A DNA stretch of 64,000 bases from Nocardioides sp. W7 (lineage in GTDB: Bacteria > Actinomycetota > Actinomycetes > Propionibacteriales > Nocardioidaceae): contig NZ_CP095078.1 of NCBI RefSeq assembly GCF_022919075.1, positions 1,922,001-1,986,000 of the forward strand, in the 5' to 3' direction. How positions within the stretch are numbered: position 1 is the first letter of the stretch; each line of letters begins with the position of its first letter. The translations under genes and the position numbers were made by a program. The notes beneath the pieces are model-generated. The model was not told where the DNA came from. It made no database searches and saw only the letters and a program-made list of their open reading frames with translations. Positions 9,004 through 17,363 of this stretch are shown here, piece after piece.

Positions 9004-9384
9004 TCAGCGGGCCGCGCGCCGGCCACCGGGCGGGCGCGGCGCGGGCGGGGTCCGGTCCGCCGTCTCCGACGGCACGGGGGACTCCGGTGACGGCGGGGGA
9101 GCGGTGATGCCGAGCCCGCGGAGCAGACGGGCGACCATCATCAGGCCGAGGAAGAGGCAGGCGATCGCGCCGGCCGAGGCGAGGGCGAGGAACAGCCAGG
9201 CGCGCTCGTCACCGGATCGGGCGCTCGCGCCGAAGTCGATGGCGGCGTACACAAGGTAGCCCCAGGCGACGACCGCCAGGGTCACCCCGACGGCGAGCAG
9301 CAGCAGTCGGGGGCGGAAGGTCCGCGGTGGGCGTGCGGCACGTCGCGACCCTGCTCGCTTTCCCTCGCCCGCCACGCCGGTCAT
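9004..9384 (-). CDS. Small two-helix membrane protein of unknown function
   Basis: A 126-residue protein with a basic N-terminus (about 27 residues, many Arg and Lys), two predicted membrane helices (about 29-52 and 64-88) and a Pro-rich, basic cytoplasmic tail. No known domain is recognised. The ATG at 9384 is the first start that leaves the basic leader directly before the first helix; no clear ribosome site precedes it. It ends at the shared terminator with the LysM gene and is divergent from the glycosylase gene. It may concern the cell envelope, but this is only inferred from its build and from its LysM neighbour. Confidence 0.6.
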   Translation of the reverse strand: MTGVAGEGKRAGSRRAARPPRTFRPRLLLLAVGVTLAVVAWGYLVYAAIDFGASARSGDERAWLFLALASAGAIACLFLGLMMVARLLRGLGITAPPPSPESPVPSETADRTPPAPRPPGGRRAAR

Positions 9385-9475
9385 TGTGTCGCACCGACCC
9401 ACACGGTGTGGGAGGACCCGCGCATCCGGCGGCAGCTCCGTGCCCTGAGTTTGGTGCGGCCCGGAGAGTGAAGAC

Positions 9476-9982
9476 GTGGAGGTGCTTCCGGACATCGTGG
9501 GTCCTGAGCCGATCGTGGTCTTCTGCGGCCTGGCCGGCGCGGAGTCGACCAAGTGGCGCGAGCACTACTACGCCTCGCCGGGCAACAGCTTCTGGGAGTC
9601 GCTCCATCTCAGCGGGCTGAGCCCCCGCCGGCTGCGCCCCGACGAGGACCGGCTGGTCGCCGAGCTGGGATTCGGGCTGACCGACCTGGTGGGGCACTGG
9701 GACCCGCGCTGGGTGGAGGTCGACGAACTGGCGGCGAAGGTGGAGCGGTGGCGACCGGAGTGGCTGGCGTTCACCAGCAAGGGCGTCGCGCACGAGGCCG
9801 CGCGTGCGCTTGGTCGCCCGGGACGGCCGCACCTGGGAGTCCAGGACTGGTACGTCGGGCCCGCGCAGGTCTTCGTGCTCCCGGGGACGAGCGGCGCCAA
9901 CCAGCGCCGCGACTACGACGGTCGACCGAACCGGCTGTCGTGGTGGCGTGACCTCGCTGCCCTCGTCGGTCGCGGCGCCTGA
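9476..9982 (+). CDS. Mug-like mismatch-specific uracil-DNA glycosylase
   Basis: A 168-residue protein of the family 2 uracil-DNA glycosylase kind. The first motif reads VVFCGLAGAES followed by SPGNSFWESL, corresponding to the GINPG and NRFW motifs of Mug, and the second, VLPGTSGANQR, matches the NPSGLSR loop that enters DNA. These enzymes remove uracil or thymine from G mismatches in base excision repair. The GTG at 9476 has GGAGAG 7 bases upstream. Compared with Mug, the catalytic Asn position is altered (GLAGAES), so substrate range may differ. A second, more canonical paralogue is at 55280-55876. Confidence 0.72.
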   Translation: MEVLPDIVGPEPIVVFCGLAGAESTKWREHYYASPGNSFWESLHLSGLSPRRLRPDEDRLVAELGFGLTDLVGHWDPRWVEVDELAAKVERWRPEWLAFTSKGVAHEAARALGRPGRPHLGVQDWYVGPAQVFVLPGTSGANQRRDYDGRPNRLSWWRDLAALVGRGA

Positions 9983-10012
9983 GGCCGGGCTCGGCCCGTT
10001 GTCGGGGCCGTC

Positions 10013-10072
10013 GGGGTAGTCCGTCACACCAGCGGGGATGAGACGACGGCAGGCTCAGGCGGTCGAAGCAAC
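10013..10072 (+). repeat. Left terminal repeat of the IS30-like element
   Basis: A two-part repeat: outer 20 bases (10013-10032, beginning GGGGTAGTCC) and inner 12 bases (10061-10072, GGTCGAAGCAAC), 28 bases apart. Both parts occur inverted with the same spacing at the right end. Confidence 0.85.
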
Positions 10073-10077
10073 ACCTA

Positions 10078-11361
10078 GTGAGTGAGGTGTTGGTGATGGG
10101 ACGTCGACCGCTGCCGTACGAGGTTCGTGCGCGGTTGTTTGATTCGATCTGTGCGGGTCGTTCGGTGTGGCACTCGGCTCGGTTGGTGGGCGTGTCACGC
10201 GATACCGCGGGCGTGTGGTGGCGTCAGGCTGCGCCCGTGACGCTGAGGATCCTGCATGGACCAGACGGTGGGCTCGGGACTGTTGCGGGGCATGAACGCC
10301 CGGCGCGAGGAGTGTCGGGCGAGCCTGGTCTGCGTCGGCGGTTGAGCAGTGAGGATCGCGCGGTGATCGCGGCGGGGGTGCAGCAGCGGCTGCTTGCCGA
10401 GCGTGCGGGGCGACGTGGACCGAGCCTGGAAGCGATCGGTGCGTTGATCGGGCGGGACAAGTCGATCATCAGCCGCGAGATTGCCCGCAACAGCGGACCC
10501 GACGGCAGCTACTACGGTTCCTTGGCGCACCGCCAGGCACTGCTGAGGCGTCGACGACCAAAACCGTTCCGACTCCTCGAGAACCCCGGACTGTGTCGCC
10601 GGATCGAGGCCTGGATGGATGAAGGCTGGTCACCCCAGCTGATCGCCACGGTCCTGCGTGGTGATCACCCACGCACGATCATGGACCGTGTGTCGCACGA
10701 GACGATCTACCAGGCGCTCTACGTCCAGACCCGCGGCAGCCTGCGCCAAGACCTGGCCCGCAACCTGTCCACGTCACGACGGGCCCGCCAGCCGCGAGGA
10801 AGCGTCGACCGACGGGCGAAGAGCCCGTACCGCGAGGCGTTCAAGATCAGTGATCGTCCAGCTGAGGTCGCCGACCGGGCCGTGCCCGGCCATTGGGAGG
10901 GCGACCTGATCTTGGGCACCGCGAACGGGTCGGCGGTGGGCACCCTGGTCGAACGCTCCACCCGGTTCGTGATCTTGCTGCACCTGCCCGGACGTCACGA
11001 CGCCGCGTCGGTGGCCGAGGCGATGATCCGCGAGATGGGCAAGCTCCCCGTCCACCTACGGCGGTCGTTGACCTGGGACCGCGGCACCGAGATGGCCGGC
11101 TACCGCGATATCCAGGTCGCCCTCGACGACATGCCGGTCTACTTCTGCGACCCGCACTCGCCCTGGCAACGCGGCACGAACGAGAACACCAACCGGCTCC
11201 TGAGGTTCTGGTTGACCAAGGGCACCGACCTCTCGGTCCACACCGCCGACGACCTCGCCCACATCGCTACGACCCTCAACCAGCGGCCACGACCTACCCT
11301 CGACCTGAAGACTCCAGCCCAAGCGCTGGCCGAACTGCTGTCAGACCCGGCAGCAGCCTGA
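10078..11361 (+). CDS. IS30 family transposase
   Basis: A 427-residue DDE transposase. The N-terminal third holds helix-turn-helix segments (SARLVGVSRDTAG and IGALIGRDKSIISREI), the latter the hallmark of IS30 enzymes that read the terminal repeats. The catalytic triad is Asp276 (HWEGD), Asp334 (TWDRGTEM) and Glu369 (RGTNENTNR), with the 34-base-family spacing between the last two. The GTG at 10078 starts just inside the left repeat; an ATG 6 codons later is an alternative. The stop overlaps the inner part of the right repeat region. No frameshift or stop interrupts it. Confidence 0.93.
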   Translation: MSEVLVMGRRPLPYEVRARLFDSICAGRSVWHSARLVGVSRDTAGVWWRQAAPVTLRILHGPDGGLGTVAGHERPARGVSGEPGLRRRLSSEDRAVIAAGVQQRLLAERAGRRGPSLEAIGALIGRDKSIISREIARNSGPDGSYYGSLAHRQALLRRRRPKPFRLLENPGLCRRIEAWMDEGWSPQLIATVLRGDHPRTIMDRVSHETIYQALYVQTRGSLRQDLARNLSTSRRARQPRGSVDRRAKSPYREAFKISDRPAEVADRAVPGHWEGDLILGTANGSAVGTLVERSTRFVILLHLPGRHDAASVAEAMIREMGKLPVHLRRSLTWDRGTEMAGYRDIQVALDDMPVYFCDPHSPWQRGTNENTNRLLRFWLTKGTDLSVHTADDLAHIATTLNQRPRPTLDLKTPAQALAELLSDPAAA

Positions 11362-11362
11362 C

Positions 11363-11422
11363 GTTGCTTCGACCGATTGAACCCGCCCGACTCTTAGCCG
11401 CTCTGGTGTGACGGACTACCCC
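11363..11422 (-). repeat. Right terminal repeat of the IS30-like element
   Basis: Inverse of the left end: inner 12 bases at 11363-11374, a 28-base non-matching middle, and the outer 20 bases at 11403-11422. Confidence 0.85.
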
Positions 11423-11566
11423 GGCAGTTCACTCCCAGTCCGAGCCCGACAGCGGCGCGGCGGGTCGGCTCGGACGCCGCTGACCTGCGGTTTCGCGGGC
11501 GGTCGGGATGTGCTCGGCCGCGACACGCCGGGCCGCTTGCGCGTCGCTGCCAGCAGGCGTACGGTT

Positions 11567-11614
11567 CCCCACATCTAGTACTTACATCGCTGTAGTTATC
11601 CACATCTAGTGCAC
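11567..11614 (+). promoter_or_regulatory. Paired NrdR boxes ahead of nrdR-nrdJ
   Basis: CACATCTAGT occurs at 11570-11579 and again at 11601-11610, exactly 31 bases apart. NrdR operators are known to come in pairs about three helical turns apart, with a core similar to ATCTAGTG. NrdR should therefore repress its own operon when dATP is high. This 308-base gap between the IS element and nrdR holds these sites and the DnaA boxes; no gene is seen. Confidence 0.78.
11596..11604 (+). promoter_or_regulatory. DnaA box 1
   Basis: TTATCCACA is a perfect classical DnaA box. Its last four bases overlap the core of the second NrdR box. Confidence 0.55.
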
Positions 11615-11670
11615 AGGTAGAGCCGGAAGACTCACAGCGAACGGCGTGTTCTACACAGAGAAACCCCCCG

Positions 11671-11679
11671 TTATCCACA
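11671..11679 (+). promoter_or_regulatory. DnaA box 2
   Basis: A second perfect TTATCCACA on the same strand, 75 bases after the first and 52 bases before the nrdR start codon. Confidence 0.55.
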
Positions 11680-11730
11680 AGCTCGCACCTCTTCGGGGGT
11701 GGTTGAGGCGTGCCCGGAAAGGAGACCCAG

Positions 11731-12249
11731 ATGCACTGTCCGTACTGCCGTGGCGCCGACACCCGGGTCCTCGACTCCCGGGTCGCCGACGACGGCGGCT
11801 CGATCAGGCGCCGGCGTACCTGCTCGGGGTGCACCAAGCGGTTCACCACCGTCGAGATGATGCAGTTGACGGTCCTCAAGCGCTCCGGCGCCACGGAGCC
11901 GTTCACCCGGGACAAGGCGGTCTCCGGAGTCCGGAAGGCCTGCAAGGGCCGACCGGTCACCGAGGACCAGCTCGCCTGTCTCGGCCAGGCCGTCGAGGAC
12001 GCACTGCGGCTCTCGGGGGCGGCCGAGATCCCGGCGAACGAGGTGGGCCTGGCGATCTTGGGCCCGTTGCGTGAGCTGGACGAGGTCGCCTACCTCCGCT
12101 TCGCGAGCGTCTACCGGGCCTTCGAGTCCGCCGACGACTTCGAGGACGAGATCGCGATGCTGCGCGCCGAGCGCGCCCCCACGGTGGTCGAGGAGGTTGC
12201 GCGGCAACCCTCTCGGGACACCGTCCCTCAGCCCGTCACCACGGGCTGA
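11731..12249 (+). CDS. nrdR: NrdR, ribonucleotide reductase repressor
   Basis: A 172-residue NrdR. The zinc ribbon has Cys3, Cys6, Cys31 and Cys34 (MHCPYC and CSGC), followed by an ATP-cone domain that senses ATP and dATP. The protein binds paired boxes ahead of reductase genes and represses them when dATP is plentiful. The start at 11731 gives the invariant MHCPYC N-terminus and has GGAAAGGAG upstream; 7 further open codons before it are rejected. It is slightly longer than most homologues, with a Pro/Thr-rich tail. nrdJ follows after 150 bases. Confidence 0.97.
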   Translation: MHCPYCRGADTRVLDSRVADDGGSIRRRRTCSGCTKRFTTVEMMQLTVLKRSGATEPFTRDKAVSGVRKACKGRPVTEDQLACLGQAVEDALRLSGAAEIPANEVGLAILGPLRELDEVAYLRFASVYRAFESADDFEDEIAMLRAERAPTVVEEVARQPSRDTVPQPVTTG

Positions 12250-12256
12250 CCCGATC

Positions 12257-12292
12257 CGCCCGGCACGTAGTGGGGAAGCTGCGTGCCGGGCG
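12257..12292 (+). terminator. Hairpin between nrdR and nrdJ
   Basis: A 14-base stem with one mismatch and an 8-base loop lies just after the nrdR stop. It could reduce read-through so that nrdJ relies partly on its own promoter, or protect the nrdJ transcript's 5 prime end. Confidence 0.6.
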
Positions 12293-12399
12293 CACCACTT
12301 GGAGCAACACGCAGGACAGCACGGCCGATACGACTGTCGGTGGCCTCGACGACCATCGACTGCAACAACGACTTACATCACGGGATCAGAGGAGACGGC

Positions 12400-15303
12400 A
12401 TGACGGAGACGGTCAGCGGGACGACGACGGGTGCGTCCGCGAAGGGGCGTGCTCTGACCCTGGAACGGGTGTTCAGCACCCCGGGCGTGCACCCCTACGA
12501 CGAGCTCACCTGGGAGCGTCGCGACGTCGTCCAGACGAACTGGAAGACCGGTGAGTCCGTCTTCGAGCAGCGCGGCGTGGAGTTCCCGGACTTCTGGTCG
12601 GTCAACGCCTCCACGATCGTCACGACGAAGTACTTCCGCGGCGCCGTCGGCACCGACGCCCGCGAGTGGAGCCTCAAGCAGCTCGTCGACCGCGTGGTGA
12701 AGACCTACACCAAGGCGGGCGTCGAGAACGGCTACTTCGCCTCCGACGTCGACGCCGAGGTCTTCGAGCACGAGCTGACCTGGCTGCTGGTCCACCAGTA
12801 CTTCTCCTTCAACAGCCCCGTCTGGTTCAACGTCGGCACCGAGTCGCCGCAGCAGGTCTCCGCCTGCTTCATCCTCGCCGTCGACGACTCGATGGACTCG
12901 ATCCTGAACTGGTACAAGGAGGAGGGCTTCATCTTCAAGGGCGGCTCCGGTGCCGGCCTGAACATCTCCCGCATCCGCTCCTCCAAGGAGCTGCTCCGCT
13001 CCTCCGGCGGCACCGCCTCGGGCCCCGTCTCCTTCATGCGCGGCGCGGACGCCTCCGCCGGCACCATCAAGTCCGGCGGCGCCACCCGGCGCGCGGCCAA
13101 GATGGTCGTGCTCGACGTCGACCACCCCGACATCATGGAGTTCGTCCAGACCAAGGCGCGCGAGGAGGACAAGATCCGCGCGCTGCGCGACGCCGGCTTC
13201 GACATGGACCTGGGTGGCGCCGACATCACCTCCGTCCAGTACCAGAACGCCAACAACTCCGTTCGGGTCAGCGACGAGTTCATGCGCGCCGTCGAGGACG
13301 GCACCGACTTCGGTCTGCGCGCCCGCACCAACGGCGAGGTCATCGAGCGCGTCGACGCCCGTGAGCTGTTCCGCAAGATCGCCGAGGCCGCCTGGGAGTG
13401 CGCCGACCCGGGCCTGCAGTACGACGACACGATCAACGACTGGCACACCAACCCGGAGACGGGCCGGATCACCGCGTCCAACCCGTGCTCGGAGTACATG
13501 TCGCTCGACAACTCCTCGTGCAACCTCGCCTCGCTGAACCTGCTGAAGTTCCTCAAGGAGGACGACACCTTCGACGGCGAGCTGTTCGCGAAGGCGGTCG
13601 AGTTCATCATCACCGCGATGGACATCTCCATCTGCTTCGCCGACTTCCCGACCGAGGCCATCGGTCAGACCACGGTCGACTACCGCCAGCTCGGCATCGG
13701 GTACGCCAACCTCGGCGCCCTGCTCATGGCGATGGGCCTGGGCTACGACTCCGAGGGTGGCCGCACGATGGCCGCGACCATCACCTCGCTGATGACCGGC
13801 GTCTCGTACAAGCGCTCCGCCGAGCTCGCCGGGATCGTCGGCCCGTACGCCGGCTACGCCCGCAACTCCAAGGCCCACCAGCGGGTCATGCGCAAGCACC
13901 AGGCGGCCAACGACACGATCCGCACCCTGTCGATCGCCGACAGCCAGGTGCACAAGCTCGCGACCGAGGCCTGGGACGCGGTCGTGAAGACCGGGGAGGC
14001 GAACGGCTTCCGCAACGCGCAGGCCTCGGTGCTCGCGCCCACCGGCACCATCGGCTTCATGATGGACTGCGACACCACCGGCATCGAGCCGGACTTCTCC
14101 CTGGTGAAGTTCAAGAAGCTCGTCGGCGGCGGCTCGATGCAGATCGTCAACCAGACCATCCCGCGCGCGCTGAAGAAGCTCGGCTACGTGGAGGAGCAGG
14201 CCGAGGCGATCGTCGCCTACATCGCCGAGCACGGCCACGTGATCGACGCCCCCGGCCTGCGCCAGGAGCACTACGAGGTCTTCGACACCGCGATGGGCGC
14301 CCGCTCGCTGAAGCCGATGGGCCACGTCCGGATGATGGCCGCGGCACAGCCGTTCCTCTCCGGTGCGATCAGCAAGACGGTGAACCTGCCGGAGTCGGCG
14401 ACGGTCGAGGAGATCGAGGACGTCTACCTGCAGTCGTGGAAGCTCGGTCTGAAGGCGACCGCGATCTACCGCGACAACTGCAAGGTCGGCCAGCCGATGT
14501 CGTCCGGCAAGGGCGAGAACAAGGGCACCGACTCCAACGTCTCCGCCGCGACGGAGGCCGTGGTCGAGACCAAGGTCGTCGAGAAGGTCGTCTACGCCCC
14601 CACCCGCAAGCGGCTCCCGAAGTCGCGAGTCTCGCGCACCACCTCCTTCACGGTCGGTGGCGCCGAGGGGTACCTCACCTCGGGCGCCCACGACGACGGG
14701 GAGCTGGGCGAGGTCTTCCTCAAGCTCGGCAAGCAGGGCTCGACCCTGGCCGGCGTGATGGACGCGTTCTCGATCGCGGTCAGCATCGGCCTCCAGTACG
14801 GCGTGCCGCTGGAGACCTACGTCTCGAAGTTCACCAACCTGCGCTTCGAGCCTGCCGGCCTCACCGACGACCCCGACGTCCGGATGGCGCAGTCCCTCAT
14901 GGACTACGTGTGGCGCCGGCTCGCGCTGGACTACCTGCCCTTCGAGCAGCGCGCTGCTCTGGGCATCTACTCCGCCGAGGAGCGTCGACGCCAGCTCGAG
15001 ACGGGTTCCTACGAGCCCGTCGAGGAGACCGGTGCGGCCGCCGAGCTGATCGAGGACGTCGCCCCGGCCGCGAAGTCCTCGGCGGTCGAGGTGGAGATCA
15101 CCGACGTCCCGGTCGCCTCGACCGAGACCCCGGCCGCCGCCAAGCCCGCTCCCCGCGAGGCCCACACCACGGCCGAGCTTCTGGAGAAGCTCAGCGGCAC
15201 CGCCGTCGACTCTCCGCTCTGCTTCACCTGCGGCACCAAGATGCGCCCCGCCGGCTCCTGCTACGTCTGCGAGGGCTGCGGAAGCACCTCCGGCTGCAGC
15301 TGA
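12400..15303 (+). CDS. nrdJ: Vitamin B12-dependent (class II) ribonucleoside-diphosphate reductase
   Basis: A 967-residue NrdJ that makes deoxyribonucleotides using adenosylcobalamin, so it needs neither oxygen nor a second subunit. Active-site residues are Asn361, Cys363 and Glu365 in NPCSE, and the redox pair is Cys156 (SACF) and Cys374 (SSCN). The C-terminus holds a four-cysteine zinc ribbon (CFTCGTK and CEGCG) used in re-reduction. The ATG at 12400 follows GAGGAG; an extension upstream would run through the nrdR-nrdJ leader. No cobalamin riboswitch was recognised in that leader. Control is expected from NrdR at the shared promoter. Confidence 0.96.
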   Translation: MTETVSGTTTGASAKGRALTLERVFSTPGVHPYDELTWERRDVVQTNWKTGESVFEQRGVEFPDFWSVNASTIVTTKYFRGAVGTDAREWSLKQLVDRVVKTYTKAGVENGYFASDVDAEVFEHELTWLLVHQYFSFNSPVWFNVGTESPQQVSACFILAVDDSMDSILNWYKEEGFIFKGGSGAGLNISRIRSSKELLRSSGGTASGPVSFMRGADASAGTIKSGGATRRAAKMVVLDVDHPDIMEFVQTKAREEDKIRALRDAGFDMDLGGADITSVQYQNANNSVRVSDEFMRAVEDGTDFGLRARTNGEVIERVDARELFRKIAEAAWECADPGLQYDDTINDWHTNPETGRITASNPCSEYMSLDNSSCNLASLNLLKFLKEDDTFDGELFAKAVEFIITAMDISICFADFPTEAIGQTTVDYRQLGIGYANLGALLMAMGLGYDSEGGRTMAATITSLMTGVSYKRSAELAGIVGPYAGYARNSKAHQRVMRKHQAANDTIRTLSIADSQVHKLATEAWDAVVKTGEANGFRNAQASVLAPTGTIGFMMDCDTTGIEPDFSLVKFKKLVGGGSMQIVNQTIPRALKKLGYVEEQAEAIVAYIAEHGHVIDAPGLRQEHYEVFDTAMGARSLKPMGHVRMMAAAQPFLSGAISKTVNLPESATVEEIEDVYLQSWKLGLKATAIYRDNCKVGQPMSSGKGENKGTDSNVSAATEAVVETKVVEKVVYAPTRKRLPKSRVSRTTSFTVGGAEGYLTSGAHDDGELGEVFLKLGKQGSTLAGVMDAFSIAVSIGLQYGVPLETYVSKFTNLRFEPAGLTDDPDVRMAQSLMDYVWRRLALDYLPFEQRAALGIYSAEERRRQLETGSYEPVEETGAAAELIEDVAPAAKSSAVEVEITDVPVASTETPAAAKPAPREAHTTAELLEKLSGTAVDSPLCFTCGTKMRPAGSCYVCEGCGSTSGCS

Positions 15304-15716
15304 TTGTGAAGTTGCCCGGCTCCCTCACCAGAAGTTGCCCCGCTCGGCAGCGGCTGGCCTCGTGTCAAACCGCATCATCATGACGTTGGTGAAGAGCTCG
15401 CACAGCCGATGACGATGAACGATCGTCGGCGGCCCGGCTCCCCCATGAAGGGGGCGCCGGGCCGTAGCTGCGTCCGAGGAGGCTCGACCAGATCTGTGAG
15501 GGCCTCGGGGGCCCTGGGCACGGTGACCTGCGACAGCTCGTCGGCTGCGCGCACACGCTCTGCGCCCGGCTGTCGTCGGCGCCTCATGATCCACTGCAGG
15601 CGGACCATCAGGCCCAGCTGTCAGCACCTGGAAGCTGCACGCGGGAGTACGCACACGGTCGATGGTTGGGCGAGAGGAAGTACCGCGGTCGCGCAGCGTG
15701 CCAGCGAGGTGGTGGC
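15304..15716. other. Gap after nrdJ without a recognised gene
   Basis: These 413 bases hold a short imperfect direct repeat (GAAGTTGCCC at 15308 and 15331), the nrdJ terminator at 15430-15464, and no convincing coding frame. Base composition is less GC-rich and less codon-like than the flanking genes. Confidence 0.6.
15430..15464 (+). terminator. Terminator after nrdJ
   Basis: A 15-base stem with one mismatch (CGGCCCGGC arm, then CCCCC) and a 5-base ATGAA loop, about 130 bases after the nrdJ stop. Confidence 0.7.
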
Positions 15717-16655
15717 GTGAGACGCGAGTACGTCGTGACGATCCCGGACGCCGAGGCAGCCCGGTTACGTGCGTTCAGCAACAAGGCGGCAGGCAAGAAG
15801 CACTGGCCGCTGGGGCCGAACCGCAGGTTCTGGCGCAAGAACGAGACGACGTTCGTCGTGAAGGAGTACGTCGGCTCCGCGCTCGGCGGCGCACTCGTGA
15901 TGACGCTCGGGAAAGCAACCCTGCCGGAGGGGAGCAACCAGGTGGCCGTGACCGTCGAGACGAAAGCGCACGGCATGGGCTACTTGCTCATCGCCTGCGG
16001 TGTCGTGGCCGGCTGCCTGACGCCACGTGACGGGATCTCCGCCTTCCTGATGGGGACAGCTCTCGTCTTGGCCGGCTGGTTCCTGTTCGCCAAGCGTCCT
16101 GGCCTCGCCGACGACCTCGACGAGGTTGAGGAGGTGCTCCGCGCCGAGATCCGAGGTCACTGGCAACTAGCCGGTGCGAACGCGGAAGCGGCGTACGTCG
16201 GCCCGCCGCGCACTGACTTCGAGACCGCGAACAGGCTCACGAACTTCCTGCACGGCGACGACCTCGACAGCGTCGCTGCGCTCCCTGCCAGGTGGTCCCT
16301 GACCGACCTCCTGCCCGCCCGAACCGTGCTCTCGGATCGGTCTCTCGACGTGCGGCGGCGAGGGAGTCTCGGCGCGAGCATCCATGCGGACGCCGTCAGC
16401 TTCTTCGTGCAGATTCCGTGGGCGCCGGACCTGGTCAACGAGTTCCCCGCGATGGAGACGTGGGTCGTAGACCACGATGGGCGACCGTTGGCCGTTGTCG
16501 GATGGGACGCCAAGCTCGAACGCCAGGTACGTGACGCGGGACTGCGCGTTCGACGCTTCGCCCACAGCGTCAACATGGACGTGATCCCGTACGTGTGGGC
16601 GGGACGGCCCACGTACCCCGTCGCCGTCCACGTCGACTCCTCCGCTCACCGATGA
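15717..16655 (+). CDS. Membrane protein of unknown function
   Basis: A 312-residue protein with no domain I recognise. Residues 1-80 are soluble and basic, two predicted membrane helices lie at about 88-128 (GMGYLLIACGVVAG and ISAFLMGTALVLAGWF), and a soluble C-terminal half ends in a beta-rich part with FFVQIPWAPD and DVIPYVWAGRP. The GTG at 15717 has a GAGGTGG ribosome-site candidate; 17 open codons precede it. Codon use is looser than in neighbours, and the gene stands alone between nrdJ and a MarR regulator, which suggests an accessory gene gained later. Confidence 0.6.
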   Translation: MRREYVVTIPDAEAARLRAFSNKAAGKKHWPLGPNRRFWRKNETTFVVKEYVGSALGGALVMTLGKATLPEGSNQVAVTVETKAHGMGYLLIACGVVAGCLTPRDGISAFLMGTALVLAGWFLFAKRPGLADDLDEVEEVLRAEIRGHWQLAGANAEAAYVGPPRTDFETANRLTNFLHGDDLDSVAALPARWSLTDLLPARTVLSDRSLDVRRRGSLGASIHADAVSFFVQIPWAPDLVNEFPAMETWVVDHDGRPLAVVGWDAKLERQVRDAGLRVRRFAHSVNMDVIPYVWAGRPTYPVAVHVDSSAHR

Positions 16656-16843
16656 GGTGAGCTCCGGGCGCACAACAAGAGCCGCGGCGCCGGGCGATGG
16701 TCCGCCGGCCCTCGGTCGACCTGCGGCACTCGACGCGATCGGTATCGGTGAGCCCGGGCTGGAGCTCAACGGTGCGCAGCGCCGCTGCAGCTCGTTACGA
16801 GTGGCAGCACAACGCGACCCCGGTCTGGAACCAGTTCGAGGCA

Positions 16844-17293
16844 TCACAGCCAGGGGTCGGTGATCTCGCGCAGCCGTTCGAGCGTCACCCGGAGCTCGTC
16901 CAGGCGAGCTCGGCCGAGGTGGGCCTCCCACTCGGCCTCGATGCCGCGCTGCTCGGCCAGCGCGACCGCGACCACGTCGCGGCCCCGGTCGGTGATCTGG
17001 ATGAGGCGCGCGCGGCGGTCGCGGGGGTCGGGGCCGCGGGCGACGTACCCGCCGCGCTCGAGCTCGTCGACCAGGAAGCCGGCCGCCTGCTTGGTCGTCT
17101 GGGCGGCCGTGGCGAGGTCGGTGAGGCGGGAGCCGCCCGGGTCCAGGCGTTGGAAGACCCGCGCCTGGGCGAGGGTGATGTCGTACCCAGCGGCGTCCAC
17201 GGCGGCGAGGATGCGTTGCTCCAGGTGGCGGTACGGGAGCAAGAGCAGGACGCCGATGCTGATGGGCGTGCCCTCGGGCTCGACCACGGTCAT
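16844..17293 (-). CDS. MarR family transcriptional regulator
   Basis: A 149-residue winged-helix repressor. The recognition region TTKQAAGFLVDELERGGYV and the wing DPRDRRARLIQITDRG are typical of MarR proteins, which release DNA when a small phenolic or oxidant ligand binds. It is divergent from a DinB-like enzyme gene, with an inverted repeat beside that gene's start. The usual logic is that it represses both itself and the neighbour. The ligand is not known. Confidence 0.87.
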   Translation of the reverse strand: MTVVEPEGTPISIGVLLLLPYRHLEQRILAAVDAAGYDITLAQARVFQRLDPGGSRLTDLATAAQTTKQAAGFLVDELERGGYVARGPDPRDRRARLIQITDRGRDVVAVALAEQRGIEAEWEAHLGRARLDELRVTLERLREITDPWL

Positions 17294-17335
17294 GCGGACC
17301 CCTTGTCAGGCTCGGCTGGCGGAGCCAAGATAGTC

Positions 17336-17362
17336 AGAGACTTTTACTACTTGGGAGTCTCT
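17336..17362. promoter_or_regulatory. Candidate MarR operator
   Basis: A perfect 7-base inverted repeat, AGAGACT and AGTCTCT, with a 13-base spacer. It covers the GGGAG ribosome site of the downstream enzyme gene, so binding would block its expression. Confidence 0.45.
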
Positions 17363-17363
17363 C

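Larger units (their letters stand above)
10013..11422 (+). mobile_element. Complete IS30-family insertion sequence
   Basis: A 1,410-base element with one transposase gene and matching ends. The outer ends form a perfect 20-base inverted repeat. It sits between the Mug-like gene and nrdR, inside an otherwise conserved lexA-LysM-nrdR-nrdJ order. No 2-3 base target duplication can be seen, which may mean mutation of the flanks or a local rearrangement. The open frame and intact ends suggest it could still move. Confidence 0.85.

Noticed and set aside
10007..11428. Target-site duplication around the IS30-like element.
   Set aside because: The bases just outside the two ends (GTC and GGC) do not match under any reasonable boundary.
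11638..11655. CGAAC...GTTCT near the nrdR leader as a fifth LexA box.
   Set aside because: The halves are five bases apart instead of four and the flanks do not match.
12250..12399. Cobalamin riboswitch ahead of B12-dependent nrdJ.
   Set aside because: No B12-box or matching core was seen in the 150-base leader.
12373..15165. A long minus-strand frame opposite nrdJ.
   Set aside because: nrdJ is fully conserved on the plus strand; the antisense frame has no domain and only reflects GC-rich third positions.
16656..16843. A tRNA-like stretch or gene remnant before the MarR gene.
   Set aside because: No cloverleaf, T-loop or CCA context could be found and no protein similarity is apparent.
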